A stretch of 64,000 nt of DNA from Symbiodinium natans (GCA_905221605.1 CAJNDS010002316.1:209001-273000); one strand, 5' to 3'. Positions 1-14,010 are shown, counted from the stretch's first letter. Program-made: numbers and translations. Notes: generated by a model not told the origin, from the letters alone.

Positions 1-386
1 TCCATCCTGCCAGAGCCTCCGGGCATTGCAGGTTGCCGGGGGCCTTGTACCTGGGGCTTTTGGCTTCATTCGGGGTCAGGGTACCGTTTGTCTTTTGTTG
101 CTGTGTAGGGCTGCAGAGTCTGTCAAAACATGTGCGCAACTGAAGACAGAACCAGCCTGGGCTTGTATCAAGAAATCTGGGCCACCGAGTTCCGATGCTT
201 TGCAAAGCCTTGCAAACCTAGCACCTGGAGGTCGCTTCAGAGTGATGTGGGAGCTGTTCCACATCGATCGCGTGACAATGTGCCTCGGAATGAGGCTGAG
301 GATGAGTTTGATGGTTGTCGTCACAAAGCCTTATGGCATCAGGAGTCTTTCGCGAGCTGCTTTTGAGCGACTTGTCATTCGTTTAA

Positions 387-513
387 GACCCCCCCACCCC
401 CCCACCCCCTACCTAACCGCAGCCCCCCTGACTCCAAACCCCCCCCCCCCCCCCCCCCCCCAAACCAGTTAACCCGAACCCCAGAAGCCCTCCCCCCCCC
501 CCCCCCCCCCCCC
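387..513. repeat. Poly-C tracts
   Basis: C-rich stretch with two long pure C runs (about 440-462 and 490-512) separated by CCCTAAA-like and CCCGAACCCC fragments. Similar C or G homopolymers recur at about 850, 12,300, 24,886, 30,334, 32,564, 35,677, 42,565 and 62,728. Exact run lengths are likely to be unreliable in the assembly. Confidence 0.8.
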
Positions 514-3500
514 AAACTCCCAGCAAACTTTTGTTTTGCCTCAGCCCGACACGTCCCGAATCCCCAAAGTTTCAGGGCTCAGAGTTTAGGATGTGGAGTT
601 CAGAAGTTCAGAACCCCCAAATTCCTTAGGATCATTGGCTGACGAGCTTTGACACGATGGCAGCCTCTGCGACATCACAACCAGTGTCTCCGGGGAAGTG
701 CCGAGCATCCAATTTTTTCAGCTCTTGCAAAATGCTGGTTGAGTACCATCCCAAGGATTGTTGACCTATGGGTTGGGCCTAGAGTTGTTGTGTTGAAGTT
801 GTTAGACTTTTTGCTGAGCCCTTCTCATGGGGGCATCTTTTATATCGGGGGGGGGGGGGGGCGGTTGTCAAGAGAACACATCTTCGCTGAGTCAACCTGC
901 GGGCTGTGTGAGCTGAGGAGGAGCACTCCGCCACCAGGAGCGCGCCAAGCGCCGAGGCCTTCTCCACTGGAAGTCGAGCCACTCCCCGGCATGGCATATG
1001 GCCATGCCAGACTCCAGCTGTGAAATCGTGCTCGTACAGGGCAGCACAAGCCCCGGCCTTACAGGCGCCAGACGAGCTGCATGAAAGAAAAGGTGCCCCT
1101 GAAAGCCAAGGTGCAAGCCCTGGATGTGACGGCGCGCTTCCACGTGCTTCAGCTGGAAGTCGTCTCAAATCTGCGGCTTGAGATTTCGAGCTATCTAAAG
1201 TGCTTCAGTGCATGATAGTACAAAGGCAATCACCACAGTCGCGAAGCGATCCTCGCAATCAAAGTGGTCACGAAGCAATGACAACAAATCAATTCTCAAG
1301 CCTTGGGGGCTGTCGTTTTTGGGCACTGAAAACGCGCTGAAGTTCTGAAAAACGTCAAGCTCTGCAGGGTGGGAGCAAAACTAGAACTGACATTTCGCAG
1401 CGCACTACCCAGTACAGCGAAGGGCGCCAAGATCTAGCGGAACTGCACTTTCAGAACGGAGCTTAGGTTTTCACATCCTCTTCTATGACCCGACATGACC
1501 GAGCCCTAAACCCTCAACCCCAAAGCAGTAAAAAATGCCTCCCCATAGCCCCCAGAGAGGTCCGTTGCAACGTCGCTCATTGCAAGCGTCGGATCGGCGT
1601 CCCAGCTCGTTGCCTGGCTGCTTTTGCTAAGCGAGCATCGATGGCTTAGGGACTTGATGCTTAAGGATGGCTTATGGGGGTTTAAGTGCAACTTCTTTCA
1701 CTCTCCAGGAGTTTCTGAGCCCATAGAATGAGCTTGCGTTGCTTCTTGTGCAGAGGCGGGGGCGGCATTCTTATCTTCTTTTGGAGCAGAGCCAAGGCTG
1801 CTCCGCCACCTCCCTGGTGTCCGTCGTTCGACCGCTGGCAGCGCGTTGGCGTTGATGGCGGTGGTTTTGGCAGTGGCGCCTCGACAGGCTTTAGCTGCGC
1901 AATCAACCCCAAAAAGAACTTAAAACCCTAAGAAAAGGGCTCCTTTAGCTGCGCAATCCCAAAAGCCCTTAAACCCTAAGCAACTCCGAAACATGATGCT
2001 AAGTGCGGTCGCAAGACACCAGGGCTGTTAGGTTGGAAGCTTCTCCATGTTTCTGAAGGGGCATGACGTCTTTCATACTTGGTGACTTCTGTGTGTTGTT
2101 TGGCTTTGCGGTTTTGTCGCTGAGACTTCGTACCAGAAGTGTACTCTCCGTGCCATTGGCTCCAAGCGACAGAAGGAGGGTCACTGAAGAGAGCTTCAGT
2201 GTTTCAAATTTTCGTCACCCCATCCTTGACCCTCATGACCTGCAAGGTGAGGAGCATCTTGCGAAAGATGGAGATCACCGCAAGTCACATGTTTGATTTT
2301 CAGAGCCATGGCCTGCAAAAAGGTTCAAAAGGGCACTTCTCTCTCCTAGAAACCATTGTGACTCCAATGCTTGGTTTGTTTCCAGTCTGTGACGCCAATG
2401 TGAGCACGCAGAAGCGGAGGAAATCCAGTGGCCTTTGCTGGCCTTTGCAGGCACAGGCGCATGGGGGTGCGTGTGGGCCCGAAGGTGTAAGGAGCGGTTA
2501 CTTCGGTAAGGCGCGTACTATGAGGCTCCGCAAGCCAGAACACGAGGCAAAGTGGACCTTGCACGGTCTCGTAGAAGGTTCATCCCAAGCCACTAAGTGC
2601 AGCACCGGGCCTCAGGCGACATTTATGGGAATTCACGGAAAACCTTGGGGACTGAGCGGAATTCCACCTGGCACAGGTGTCTTGGCAGGGCTCCCTTGTC
2701 TTCCTGGGCTGCAGTGGACGGAGCAAGATGACTTCAAGGCACGTATGTTGAACAGATGTTGCGGCGAGCAAGACCCAGAAGTTCAAGGCATGCCAGAGCC
2801 AGAGAGAGAGGGAGAGAGAGACGTGCTGAGGTTCTCGACGGCTTCTCTTCGGTGATGCTTCCGACTTCAGGTGATGTGCCGTGCGCGAGCTCAAAGGTGT
2901 GCAGAGACCCGGAAACATGGGAAGCGCTTCCACCGCAGGCCTTGAAGATTGCTGGCTGTTTGCCGCACATATCACGTCCCACCTCAAACAGCTCCCAGCT
3001 GTCATTCAACGTCCGAAAGCTGGTCACACTTCCGAGTGAGCAAAGCCTGCCACTGATGGGTCTTGTCAAGGGCCGTGCGGGTTTGTGCTTACAAGGACTT
3101 CTCAGGTGAGTGCCAAGAAAAGGGGTGAGGCCCCATACCCTCTAAAGCGCGACTGGCTTGTGGACGAATCATTGACTGCGGAAGTACAGCATGGGTGCTG
3201 GCACACCGGAAGCATCCCATCGCAAACTGCGATACGCCTCTGCTGAGTGATGACCAACTCCCGAACGCCGCAAGCAAACAACAAGGATGCCCGCAACAGC
3301 TGGGGCTTTTCTCCATGACACCAGTTGCCGAACATCACAGGAGCCAAGACTCCCCTGCTAACTGGGCCCTTCCTTCGCCGGCTCCCCGCAGCAACACAAC
3401 ATCGCCCGGGCATGAGCCCCCACTGCAACACGGAGCTCCTGCAACGGCCCAGCGCGGAGGAGCTCGCGCCTCTCGCGCCTGCAACTTGCACAGCTGCGTG

Positions 3501-4031
3501 CTGGCCACGACTTCCTTGACCTGGCTGCTTTCTTTGTTTCCGGGCTGTCCTGAGAGAGCAGGGACATGGGCCGTATGGGCCGTATCCGCGTCACCAATGG
3601 CGCATACAGCCCGAGCCCTTGACCCTGGCTCGATCCCAAGAGTTTCATCCTGCTCGCCGCGGTAGGCTGCGATTCCACATTTCTGTGCACTGGCAGGGGG
3701 AGTCTCGAGCTCTGTGGTGCCCCCTGAAACCCTGCAAAGCATCCCCGTTTCGAGCCTAGATCCTCCCCCCCTGCCTGCTTCTAGGACGAGACAGGCATCC
3801 TGTTCACGCCCCACACTGCACCGTTGCGCATCCGGAGGCGAAACACTGAGGATCTGAGATGTTTAAAGTCTAAACTTCCACAGCCTTTGAGGGATTGCCT
3901 GGGCACTGTAGGCACGTCCGTGCCAGTTGCAAGCACCGACATTAACATTGCCCAGCCGACTGCGAATGTGTACACGCAGCGTGACATGTCCCAGGGTGGG
4001 ATGCACGCACGCCAGGAAACACCACATTAAC

Positions 4032-4095
4032 CATACGTTGAAGGGCATCTTGTCAGACATGGGCATACATTGAAGGGCATCTTATCAGACATGGG
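4032..4095. repeat. 32-bp tandem duplication
   Basis: Two adjacent 32-bp copies (4032-4063 and 4064-4095) differ at two positions. Each begins CATACRTTGAAGGG and ends CAGACATGGG. No coding role is apparent. Confidence 0.8.
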
Positions 4096-7000
4096 AAAGG
4101 CGATGGCACGATTCCTGTGCAACGACATGCCATCGGCAGCAGCGCTGCCGGACGTATTTGTCTAGAGCTCCAGCCATCGTCTGCTCAGTCTGTGGCTGAC
4201 ATTCGTGGCATGATTCCCCAGCTCAGAAGCTGAGTGCTGGTGCTCGGCAACTTCAGTGCCAAGCCCAAGCCAGTGCGCGTTTGAAGCATTCTGACTTCTG
4301 ATCTGAGAACCGCTTCGGGGAACCAATCAGCCTTGCTCGCATTGGGTCGCTTGCAGGACTGAGTCCAGGCGCCTATCAAGCCTCCACCTTTCACGTCGTG
4401 ACGCCGTGATGCCCTACGAATGTTCAAGCTCTCCTGAGTCGTTAGGGGTGGGAATGTATGGGGATTTGGCGCTTTTTGCCCCGTGCTCTGTGAGTTCTTT
4501 CACAAGGGTCTTAGCATTGTGTTGGCGCCTGTACAGCATATCACTTCCGTGATGCTGAGCCAGAAAGCCAGGAAAGCCAAGAAAGCCAGAACAGGGCCGT
4601 GAGTTCAACACCATTTAGGCATCCTGCCGTGACCGCCGCGCATTCGGTCATAGGAAAGAAAGTGTCCGGGCTCAGTCAGTTGCACTCTCGGCTCTTGGTC
4701 AACCTCCTGCTGCACTAGGCCAAGCAAGACATTCCAAGCGTACTCCGATACGACCTGTACTCAAACCATGTACTCAAGCCACCGGGAAAAACATCCGCAT
4801 CAGCCATCCATGTCCATCCCCATCCCAAGCGCGCCTGTCAAACTGACATGTCAAGCAGTCCATGGCCCAAAGGCTCCAGGCGTCTCCTTCTGACTCTCCT
4901 CTGACTCTCCTCCTTCCTGCAAAAATCTTCCTGCAAAAATGAGGGTCATGCGAAGGCTTATGCAGGCGATTTAGCCCTTTCCGAGCCTCATGAGATGTTC
5001 CCTCATTACTCCATCTTCGTTGCGCCGTGTTCTTTGCGGGCTGTCGAGTACATCCCAGCTTCAAAGAACACCTCAGCATGTTCGCACGTGACGCCAGAAC
5101 CTTGCGACCGGCGCCCATCAATATCCTAGACCTCCATGACACGCCGCTCAGTGGGAGAGTTGCACTTTGCAGGGCCTTCGGCCTGCCAAAGTGCTGTGCC
5201 AAATGCCCCGCCCAGTGCCTGCCGCAGCCTTTCTCTGGTGCCATGTTTGAGGGGCTTTTCGTCTGCGCTCATGTGAATCCACAGCCACCCCGCGCAGATG
5301 AGCCCTCACAACTCCGCTCGGTCAGAAGCTGAGTCATATCACCTTCCTTAAAGTCCACCTGCGTTCCTGCTGCCGCGTCCGGCGGTCGGCACACTTGATG
5401 CCTCTCGCTCAGTACATCCGGCGCCGAAGTAACAGGCGGCGCCGAGAGATTGCGTTGAGGTTTTGTCCTGCCTTCCCTGCACAATGCTGCGTTCGGTGAG
5501 CTCTTTGGCTTCGGTCTGCTCCGGGTTCGTGTCGGTTGGAAAACCGGAAATCAAAAGCGAAAACCGTCACTTGAAGCCTGAGGCTGGGCCAAAAAACCTA
5601 GTTGAGTTCCGAGTATGAGGCGATGAGTGCCAGGTGGCCGATGCCATCAACCTCTTCAATAATAACCACACAGCTGCCCCTAACGTGGCTTTGGAAACAC
5701 CCTGTCCCAGGACCAGGAAAGACCGCCGCACCAATTCTTCGTGCCCGTGCCAAGTCTTGTAGGACAGGGACGTGCAGCTCTTACCGTCCTGGACTCTGCA
5801 GGAGTCCCGCGCTTCTGAGCCCATCCGCCTCCGCCGCTCTGACGGCCAAAGTCGGCAAAGTCGGCGGGGGCATCCGACAATGCCTTCGGCATCATGTTTC
5901 ACGGACACCCCTACAACGCCCTACGAAGCATCGACAGTGGCGCAGGCACTTTGCTACCCAGCCTTATGGTCAAGCAGCCAGGGTCGTTCCGTTCAGATTC
6001 TGCTCCGCTTTTAAAAGCTTTGCACTTGTGCCTGTGGCATTCGCCGAACCTTGTCGGCTGGGCCTCCACCACAGATTGCAAAACAGACGACAGAGTTCTG
6101 TTCTGCATAGGCCCGAAAGGACAGTAACCGAAGAAGATGGGAGCGCGAAGCAATGTTGGATCAAGGCCCTGCAAATTCTCCAGCGGGGCCACTTAGTCTG
6201 GTTGCCGGAACTCCACTTAGCTCAGCAAGGCGTAGCACGTGTGGATGTGTCCGGCGCCCTTCAATCTTCAGCATCTGGTCAAGCAAAGATGGGTGGGCGG
6301 GTTTCAAGCGCTCCTCCCTTGAAGGCTCCCGTTGTGTTTTGGTCTTCTTGACTTCTCCTCTCCTGGCTACTGGCTATTGAGGAAGTCATCGCTCTCAGTA
6401 GGTGCAGCAAGGCCAAGACGCCGGCTGTACTTCAATTGACGATGCATGTTGGTCCGAGTGAGGTCTGCGAAAGGCATTTTGCAGAAGTCTCCGATGTCCC
6501 AAAGCTCCCTCCCCAAGCTCTGACATCACAGCAGACACAACATGACACAACATGACACAACATAACACAACCTTGCTGACCTTGGCTCTTCTCAGCATCC
6601 CCCTCATGTTCCCGACCAGCGTGTGAAGCTCTGCTGCTTCGCTTCAGAGAACTTGCTTTTGCCGTTCGAGTCCTTGGGATGCGGGTCTCCTGGCATCCGT
6701 GGGATCTGTGCCCAAAGCGTAAGGCCCAAAGAGCCTGAGCACTCTGATCTCCCTCGAGCAAACTGTACCAGAAGCGTGCTATGAAAGTGGCCTTACCGGC
6801 TGTACCTACCTTTTGCTTGCCGGGAGGCCTGTCCTGAGCCTCTTATTTCCCGAAGCGCTAGCGCGCCGTGCTCCTTCATGCTCCTTCATTTTCCTTCGGC
6901 CGCATGTCAGAGGGGAGGTACGTGAGCTCAGGGCTCACCCAGGCAAAGGATTCCGGATCACACTTCATTCCGAGTTTTTCGAGAGCTGCGTGGAGTGAGG

Positions 7001-9003
7001 CCTGCCAGCGAGGACCAGGCCCTACTAAGAGCTGAGCGTTTCGGCACCACAAAGCACTCCTGAGTTGCTCTCCGGGACGTGCGAGAACGACGAGAACAGG
7101 CAGAACCTGCAGACCGCCGAGGGGGGTGGGGGCGGGGCCGGGGCTCTACTTGCACGCAGAGGCAAGGGACGCAAAGTCTCCATCGCATCCCCCCAAAAAA
7201 AGGGTGTATCACAGGGAATCATATAGGATCAGCGAGCAAGAAATCAACAGCCGACCACACTGGGCCGGCCTGCGCACGCCTCGCCCCTCTGTGAAATCTG
7301 TGAAATCGCAAGACGGGCCCCACCGGCGTTACCGCTCGATGCGGGCAAAGGGAAGGACCCTCAAGGCACCGGAACTCGTGTTGTTTCCGTGTCTCAGCCA
7401 GTCCCAGCCGTCTTCAATCCCAAATGCCGCCGCAAGCTCGCTGACTCGAAAATAATCAAAGGAGGCGCGCGCGCTTTTCAGCGTGACAAGATGTGACAAA
7501 TGTTGAGAAGCTTGTGAACCTTATGTGACCTTTTGAGAAGCGTGCGGTTCAAGTTCGAAGGCATTCCCTAGCTGGGCCACTTCCGGCAACCGACATTGGC
7601 GTCAAGCACCCCTCTTGAGGTAGCGGGAGAGAACCATCGATGTCCCAGAGCACCTCAATTTCTTGAAGCATGCTGGGAAGTTCCTGCTTTGAAGGGCGAC
7701 CCTGCCTCGGGTTCCGTGGGTGAGGATGGAGATGTGCTGGAACACTTTTTTTGGTGTCTTCTGCCTTGCAGCCGAAGCTCCGCAGAATCCAACTGGTCGA
7801 ATCGGCGCGCTTGCCCCGCTTCTCTTCACAGGCTTCTTGAATCCCCATGATGCCCTCTCTCCCCTCTCCCTTTCAGCCCAGACCCGGCAGCGCCACAGGG
7901 TGCGTCTTCCTTGCTGAGTGCTGAGCGCGAGACGCCAAACCCTGCCAAGCTCGGCAGACAGAGCTGTGTAAGGGACGAACCCCACAAGCCTCTCGCGGAC
8001 TCGAGCTGCCGAATCTCAGCTACACCGGTGAAGCTGCGCTTTCAAAGCGAAGCAACGACGGCACTTCACCATGTCCCTCAAGTCCCTGACCTTGCCCCAC
8101 CTCCCCTACTGGCCACGCTGCGGCTGTCGCTTGAACAGATTGGGAAGGTCTTGGCCAGCTTGTGCCATCCCGGATTTCCCTTTCCAGCCCGTCCGGCCCA
8201 TCCTTTGCTTCCCACAAGGCGCGGAGTTGCAGGCTCCAAGTGCTTGTGAAGTGCTCCTCTGAGCTGTCAGCAGGGCGTAAGCCACCGGCAAGCTTTGACT
8301 CTGAGACGCCTCTAACTTAACACCAGCGTAACACTCCAGAGGACGCAGTCTCTGCCGCCTAGATCTTTTCTTGTGACCGTCTTAGGAGTAACATCCTAAA
8401 GCTTAGGCTTGTTGAAGGCCGTGATCCGAGCCCGGCGCTTGAGATCACCTTGGCAGCAGCTCCGCATCCTTAATCCTGACTCCTGGCATGAACAGATAAT
8501 GCCCGGAGAGCCTCTGGGCAACTTGGCCGAGCATGGGAAAACTCACAGGGCATGTTCGTAGGGTCCCTACTCTGAACAGACGGGGGCGAGCCCCGCCTCT
8601 AGCCAGGTGGTGACCGATACCTCCTGACAAGCCAGGCGGTGCTTCTGCTCCCAAGTTGTGAAGCCCCAGCCCTCCCCAACAGAATGGCTTGAGCCGGAGG
8701 AGTGGCGCCACTATGGGAGGGGAGTCTCGCTGTTTGGTACCAAACGGCTCAGTGCGGTTTAAAAGAAGCTTTAAGAAGCTAAGACGGGGGGTGACCTCTT
8801 CAAACTGCTGAAAGGCCACGCATGCAACTTCAAGGGGTCTCTGAGCCATCTTCGGGCTCTTCGCCAAGCTTCGCTCGTTGGTGACAAGGAGCTTCTCATG
8901 AGAGACCATTGGGCCACTCTCAACTCTCTCGACTGGAGAGTGGTCCCCCCTTGTAGCCCGCCTGGGCCCCAATCCCTAAGCCCTGAACTTGTGGAGCTGA
9001 AAA

Positions 9004-9154
9004 GTTGAAAGGGTGCCACGGTGCGGGAGCGTCTGTGCTGTCGACGATTGCAGATTGTGGTTCGACAGAAATTCTGGAGCTGGCCGGTTCTCCGGGGGGC
9101 CAAAAGTTGAAAGGCCCCGGTGCGGGAGCGTCTGTGCTGTTGACGATTGTGGTT
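9004..9154. repeat. Direct repeat, two ~50-bp copies about 100 bp apart
   Basis: The block at 9004-9060 recurs at 9105-9154: GTTGAAAG, then a CGGTGCGGGAGCGTCTGTGC core, then a GACGATTG tail. The intervening ~45 bp are not duplicated. It lies in a region without a supported gene. Confidence 0.7.
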
Positions 9155-12100
9155 TGAGTTGGTTTGAGGCGAAGCGCGATCACCCGGCGATTGCAATCTG
9201 CCTACCAGGGGTGGGCAAGCTCTCCGCAAACACGATGCCCAGTAGGGGGGTCGAAACAAGTCGACACTAAGACTTGGGGGTCACGTTTGGGGGGAGTGCG
9301 GAGAGGGGGAAGCTTGTTAGCTGCGCTGCAGGGGCGTGTTGGTGACAGGGATCTCATCTCCGGGTCAGTGGCGAGTCTCCTGACAAAGTGTCTTCAACGC
9401 CATGCTATCAGCGAACTTCATGGAAAGTGCCTGGGTGCTTTTTGCCATAGTGACTCCCTAAAGGTGCAACTGCACACATAAAATGCGGCCATATGGTTCC
9501 CGGCCACAAGGTAGACACTTCACGGCCATATCGGGTTTTCACCGCCACATACCGCCGCTGTTTCTTTGCAGCTTTGTACCGTTGCAGACCCCGGCTTCTG
9601 CTTCGCGACATGAGGGGGGGGGACCTTCCCAAGTGCGACATTGCAGTCCGCCGCCTGGCAGCGGTGGAGGCAAACCTGCAACTTCAAAAGTTGAAGCATC
9701 GAAAATTGCAGTGCTTTCGTTTCCGTTGTTTCCGCTGAAGGTGAAGGTATTGGTCTGCCATTAGGAAATTTAGGAAGCGCACTAGCCGCGAAACAACAAT
9801 CTCCTTTCGTGTGTTCTTCTTCCTTGGCTTCCGGGCCTCATCAGAAATCCTGAGGCCAATGGCGAGGTCACGTTTCGATCCTCTTCGAGGGCTACAGCTA
9901 TAGCCTAGCAGCCTACCAAGGCCGAGGCTGTCCGACAGCAGCCCAGAAAAGAAGACTCCGGGAAACTGGCGGCTGTTTATGAGCAGGGCTCCTGACGCCA
10001 TCCCACTCCCGAAACTCTCCCAATATCACGTGCCTCGGCAGGCAGGATGCTTTCTGCTGTGGGTTGCCCCTCATCTCAAGTCCAAGACCTCCATTAATGC
10101 TGACTGCTTCTTCACCGTCGGGCCACAAGCAACCCTGTCCTTTCCGCCCCACGACCCTGTTCATGTGCATCAGAGCATGCGGTGCATTGTGGTCACCCCA
10201 ATCTCAATCTTGCCTCCGACTGGATACCTGTCATGCTGCCTTCTCGGGTAGGTCGCACGCACACAACTGGAGCTTGGAATACGCAGTGCTTGCCGGACAT
10301 GCTCCAGAACTACTGTCCGCTGGGGCAAGGGGGCGGGGGACGTTGAATCTGCAATGTTCCAGGTTGCTTGCGGGACCTCTAAGCTTGCGAAGGGGTCCAT
10401 CTTGCCTTCAAATGAGGCGCGTCTGCAATGTTGCAGGTTCGAACGTCCCCCCCCTCACACACGGAGGGGGATCTCTCAGCCATTCTCAGATTCGAAGCTG
10501 CACCTGCACCATCCCGAGGGCCCTAGAGCAGGTCTTGGGTTGATGTGAGTTTATGATCCGAGGGTTGGATTAAAAGCCGTGGGTGAGATAAGGCTCTGAC
10601 ATCTCATGCTCCAAGGTTTCACGCTGGCTTTTCTGTCCTACCAGGCATTTAGCCTCCTCACGGCCAACCAGCCAAACAAACCCAAGAAGGAAGACGGATA
10701 TTGGCACATCAGGACCCGTGACCCTGCCTCCATTTACAAAAGTGGGGGATCTTCCAAGTGCTTCTGGTGTGGGCGGCACGCCTTAGAGGGCTGGGGCTTG
10801 GACGAGCTCCTTCACTGTCTTGGTCGAAAAGTGTGAAACGCCTTCCAAGCGCTTCGAAACTTTGACGGCAGCTCTGGCGTGGGCGAAGCGTAAGTACACA
10901 ACTGCAACATCTAGTGTGCTTTTTGATGCAAGCTTTCTTTACAAACCCCGTCGGCGCATGAAAATCCACTATCCTTTCCCGCCTGTGTGTCCTGACATTG
11001 GTCAGCCATGTGAGATGCCGGAACAATGTTCTGCGTCTCCGGTTCGTTTTGTGGTCACCTTGCAACCTTCTTTGGCGGTGGATGGGGAGCTTAGGCCATG
11101 CTCCGGAAATCCTTAGTTGCCCTCGGGGCTGCGCGAACAGGGCCCGCAGCCCAGGCTTACGACGACGGCGAGGCCCTCCGGATGCCCGTAAGGTTGGGGC
11201 CTCCGAGATTCTTAGCATCTCGATGGATCTCCTCATTCTGACCCAAACGTCAGCTCTCGGAACCCGAAACCTTTCTTCCCACCCTCAAATGCTACGGGCG
11301 GCCGAAACCTTGCTGCAAACCTTGTGGTCCCGGACCTCGGACCCGAGCTTCGTCTTGGCACTCTCCGCACCCGAACTCCAACTGAGTCTTTTCGGACCCG
11401 AAGTCACGGCTACTTACGGCTACCTTTGCCATTTGGACAAATTTGGGCGTCTGTAAACTTGCGAGGTCGACCCAGACCCAAGACCTGAGCCGGTGCCTTT
11501 TGCAGCGGCCTGAAAAATGTGGAACTGACTTCGCTCTCGCTGGTGGAGGTGTCGAGTGCGTTTTCATGCACAGCTGCTGCCGCCATCTGCCGGCTGTTTG
11601 CCAGCAGTGTTGGATTCCTGCCACACTTGGGCCAACAATAGCCAACGCGGGGCGAGCTCGTCTTCCGAGGTTGCTTGCGGGTTGTGCGTGCCATGTAGGA
11701 GAGCCATGGGTCTGGGTGGTATCTCGCGATGTGTGACTGATAGGTGCCTTGTAGAGAGCCCGAAAGGCACGCTGGGTGCAGGGAGTCCAGGTAGAGGAAG
11801 CTGCCTTCCTGGAGAGACAGCATAGGGCACGTCGGGGAGTCCAGGTAGCACGAATTAAGCCCGGGCCATGTCGAGGAAGCCTTCCTGGTGGATCATGCAT
11901 CGTGCTGTCAAATTGCCGGAAAGCACGTCTGGCCCCGCGCCCCTGCCATAGATCCTGATCACTCGGCTGACTGTGTAAAGCGGTGGTCGTCCGATATTGC
12001 ATTGTTTACTGGTGCCAGACGTCTGGGCTTGACATCCGAATCCTTGAACAAGCGCCCTGAGCTCGCCGGAGTTGCTGGCAGCCTTTCCAGTGTTGAGTCA

Positions 12101-12506
12101 CAACTGGCACGGGCTTCCATGCCTCTCCGCAGAGTGAGCTTTCAACCTCTGCACTCCGTGTGAGAACGTGAGAACCGGCTCTCACACCGACACACCGGCG
12201 CCCCGCAATATCCTGACTTGCTCTCCTTCGCACAAGACTTCGCAGGCTTCCTGTCAAGCTCTTGGTCTGCTTTGTTGCTTTCGGTGCGTTTGGACCGCCG
12301 CCCCCCCCCCCCCCCCCCCCCAACTGAGTTGAAAGATTCGCCCCTAAACCCTAAAGCCTGTAAACTCGCTAAACGGCCCGGAAGACAGTCCTCCCTTGAG
12401 GTTTGCCATGCGGGCGCACGGTGTGGTGAGAGATGGTGGTGGTGCCCTCCGCGACCTGCCCCATCGATCTCATGCATCGCCGCGACCGGGGAAGGCCTCA
12501 CGGAAG

Positions 12507-12604
12507 GTTAGGGTTTAGGGTTTAGGGTTTAGGGTTTGGGGTTTGGGGTTTGGGGTTTAGGGTTTAGGGTTTAGGGTTTGGGGTTTAGGGTTTAGGGTTT
12601 AGGC
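12507..12604 (+). repeat. Telomere-like TTTAGGG array
   Basis: About 14 heptamers of TTTAGGG, with a central block of TTTGGGG variants, on the + strand. It is internal, with unique sequence on both sides. The next array, 390 bp downstream, runs in the opposite orientation (CCCTAAA). Confidence 0.9.
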
Positions 12605-12715
12605 TGCTATTGCGTTTTGCTGATGATAGGACCCAAGGAGCTTGCGAAATTAGGTTCCTGCCTCATGCTCCTTCTCCTCAGCCCCTATCCTGAAGTCGCA
12701 AGACACGAGAGCACT

Positions 12716-14010
12716 GTACATTTTCTGGACTACTACCCATAAATTCATAGAGGAAATGAAGGGCTTGAATCCTGAGGGGCTCCAATAAGGATCCAGTATC
12801 TTCCTTCAAAACAGTCATCCCAAGCCCGTGTAGGCGTGGCACGCAAGGCCCCAAAGCCTGACTTCCTGGGCCTGTTTTTCAACCCCTTGCCTGGCACCAT
12901 CTTGGCTACCCTGACTGCCAGGCCTTCCTTTTGCTACACCCGGAGAAGTGGCTCAAGACTTCACAACACCTGCCGCACCTGCCCCTCGGATGTTTAAACC
13001 CTAAACCCTAAACCCTAAACCCTAAACCCTAAACCCTAAACCCTAAACCCTAAACCCTAAACCCTAAACCCTAAACCCTAAACCCTAAACCCTAAACCCT
13101 AAACCCTAAACCCTAAACCCTAAACCCTAAGCCCTAAGCCCTAAGCCCTAAACCCTAAGCCCTTGGCTCGGGTTGTGGTGTTTAGGGTTTTTCATGACAA
13201 AAGCAGCAGCGCTTTCTTGCTGAACCCTAAAAACCCTCAACCGTAGCTGTGACGCTTGCAATTTGTGGCATGGACATGCCCACTCGTAGGTCTTCTTTGT
13301 CGTGTTCAGAAACGCCTTGAAGCTCTAAAACAACCAAGGCGCTGCCCAACTTAGGCGGCCCCTTCGCAGGGGCCCAAAGGAAGGCCCCCTTCCGGGACCC
13401 AAGCACTTTCGAGGGAACTTGCGTAGGTTGCTGCGAGGTGAATACTTTGCACACACACACACATTTTTCTGGACTCCGACTGTAAGTACGAAACTGAGGG
13501 CACTACACAGCTTGAATTATTCATGGGCCCGAAGCAATCCCATAGCCCCAAGCGTGGGCCACCAGGCCCCAAAGCTCAGAGGGTACTGCCAGGCCTTCTG
13601 TGCACTGCCGCACCCGGAGAACTGGCGCAAGACTGCAAAACTCCCGCTCCTCGGATGTTTTAGGAACCCTGAATACCTTGGATCAGTCAAGAGGCCTGGG
13701 AATCATCGGAATAGAGTTTCGGTTGTTGTCTTCCTCTAGCTGCCACGAAGGTAAGGCTCACAAGCCCCATACACAAACTGGCCTTGCATGGCCCATGCAT
13801 GAGCAAAGCAGCAATTCCTTCTTGCTTGCGCCTAGATATCAGATCCCGCAGCCTTAACTCCTAAACCCTATAAACCCTAAACCCGCAACCGTAGCTGCGA
13901 CAGCACACTTGTAGTGCCGAGGTTGCGTCGCTGGACATGCCACCGTGGTGCCAGCGCCTTGCTGGGAAAGGGCCCCGGTCGCCCCTCTCTCTTGCGAGGG
14001 CTTCGGGTAG
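12716..14010. repeat. Diverged tandem segmental duplication flanking a CCCTAAA array
   Basis: Sequence at 12,716-12,996 matches 13,455-13,662 in order: a CATTTTTCTGGACT-like start, an AAGCCC...GGCCCCAAAGC stretch, the CCAGGCCTTC block, the CACCCGGAGAA block and a final CTCGGATGTTT. The downstream parts near 13,190-13,280 and 13,790-13,945 also match (GCAGCA...CTTCTTGC, CAACCGTAGCTG, TGGACATGCCAC). The copies are strongly diverged. The first carries a long CCCTAAA array exactly after the GGATGTTT block, which the second lacks. Confidence 0.6.
12994..13163 (-). repeat. Telomere-like CCCTAAA array
   Basis: About 24 CCCTAAA heptamers, the last several drifting to CCCTAAG. It is embedded between unique sequences and is absent from the equivalent point of the duplicated copy near 13,662. 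Confidence 0.9.

Larger units (their letters stand above)
1..12506. other. Region with no supported gene
   Basis: I find no ORF here with recognisable domains, convincing exon junctions or family-like composition. Open frames of 60-250 codons occur on both strands, as expected in GC-rich sequence, and they overlap one another without preference. The region holds poly-C and poly-G runs, small tandem duplications near 4.03, 9.0 and 6.54 kb, and no telomere-like heptamer array. Short real exons without recognisable homology could be hidden here. Confidence 0.5.

Noticed and set aside
2139-2855. 238-codon + strand ORF
   Set aside because: No domain, membrane segment or repeat pattern recognised, and overlapping ORFs on the other strand are of similar quality.
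12994-13163. True chromosome end (telomere)
   Set aside because: Unique sequence and genes lie on both sides, and similar arrays occur in both orientations throughout the window.
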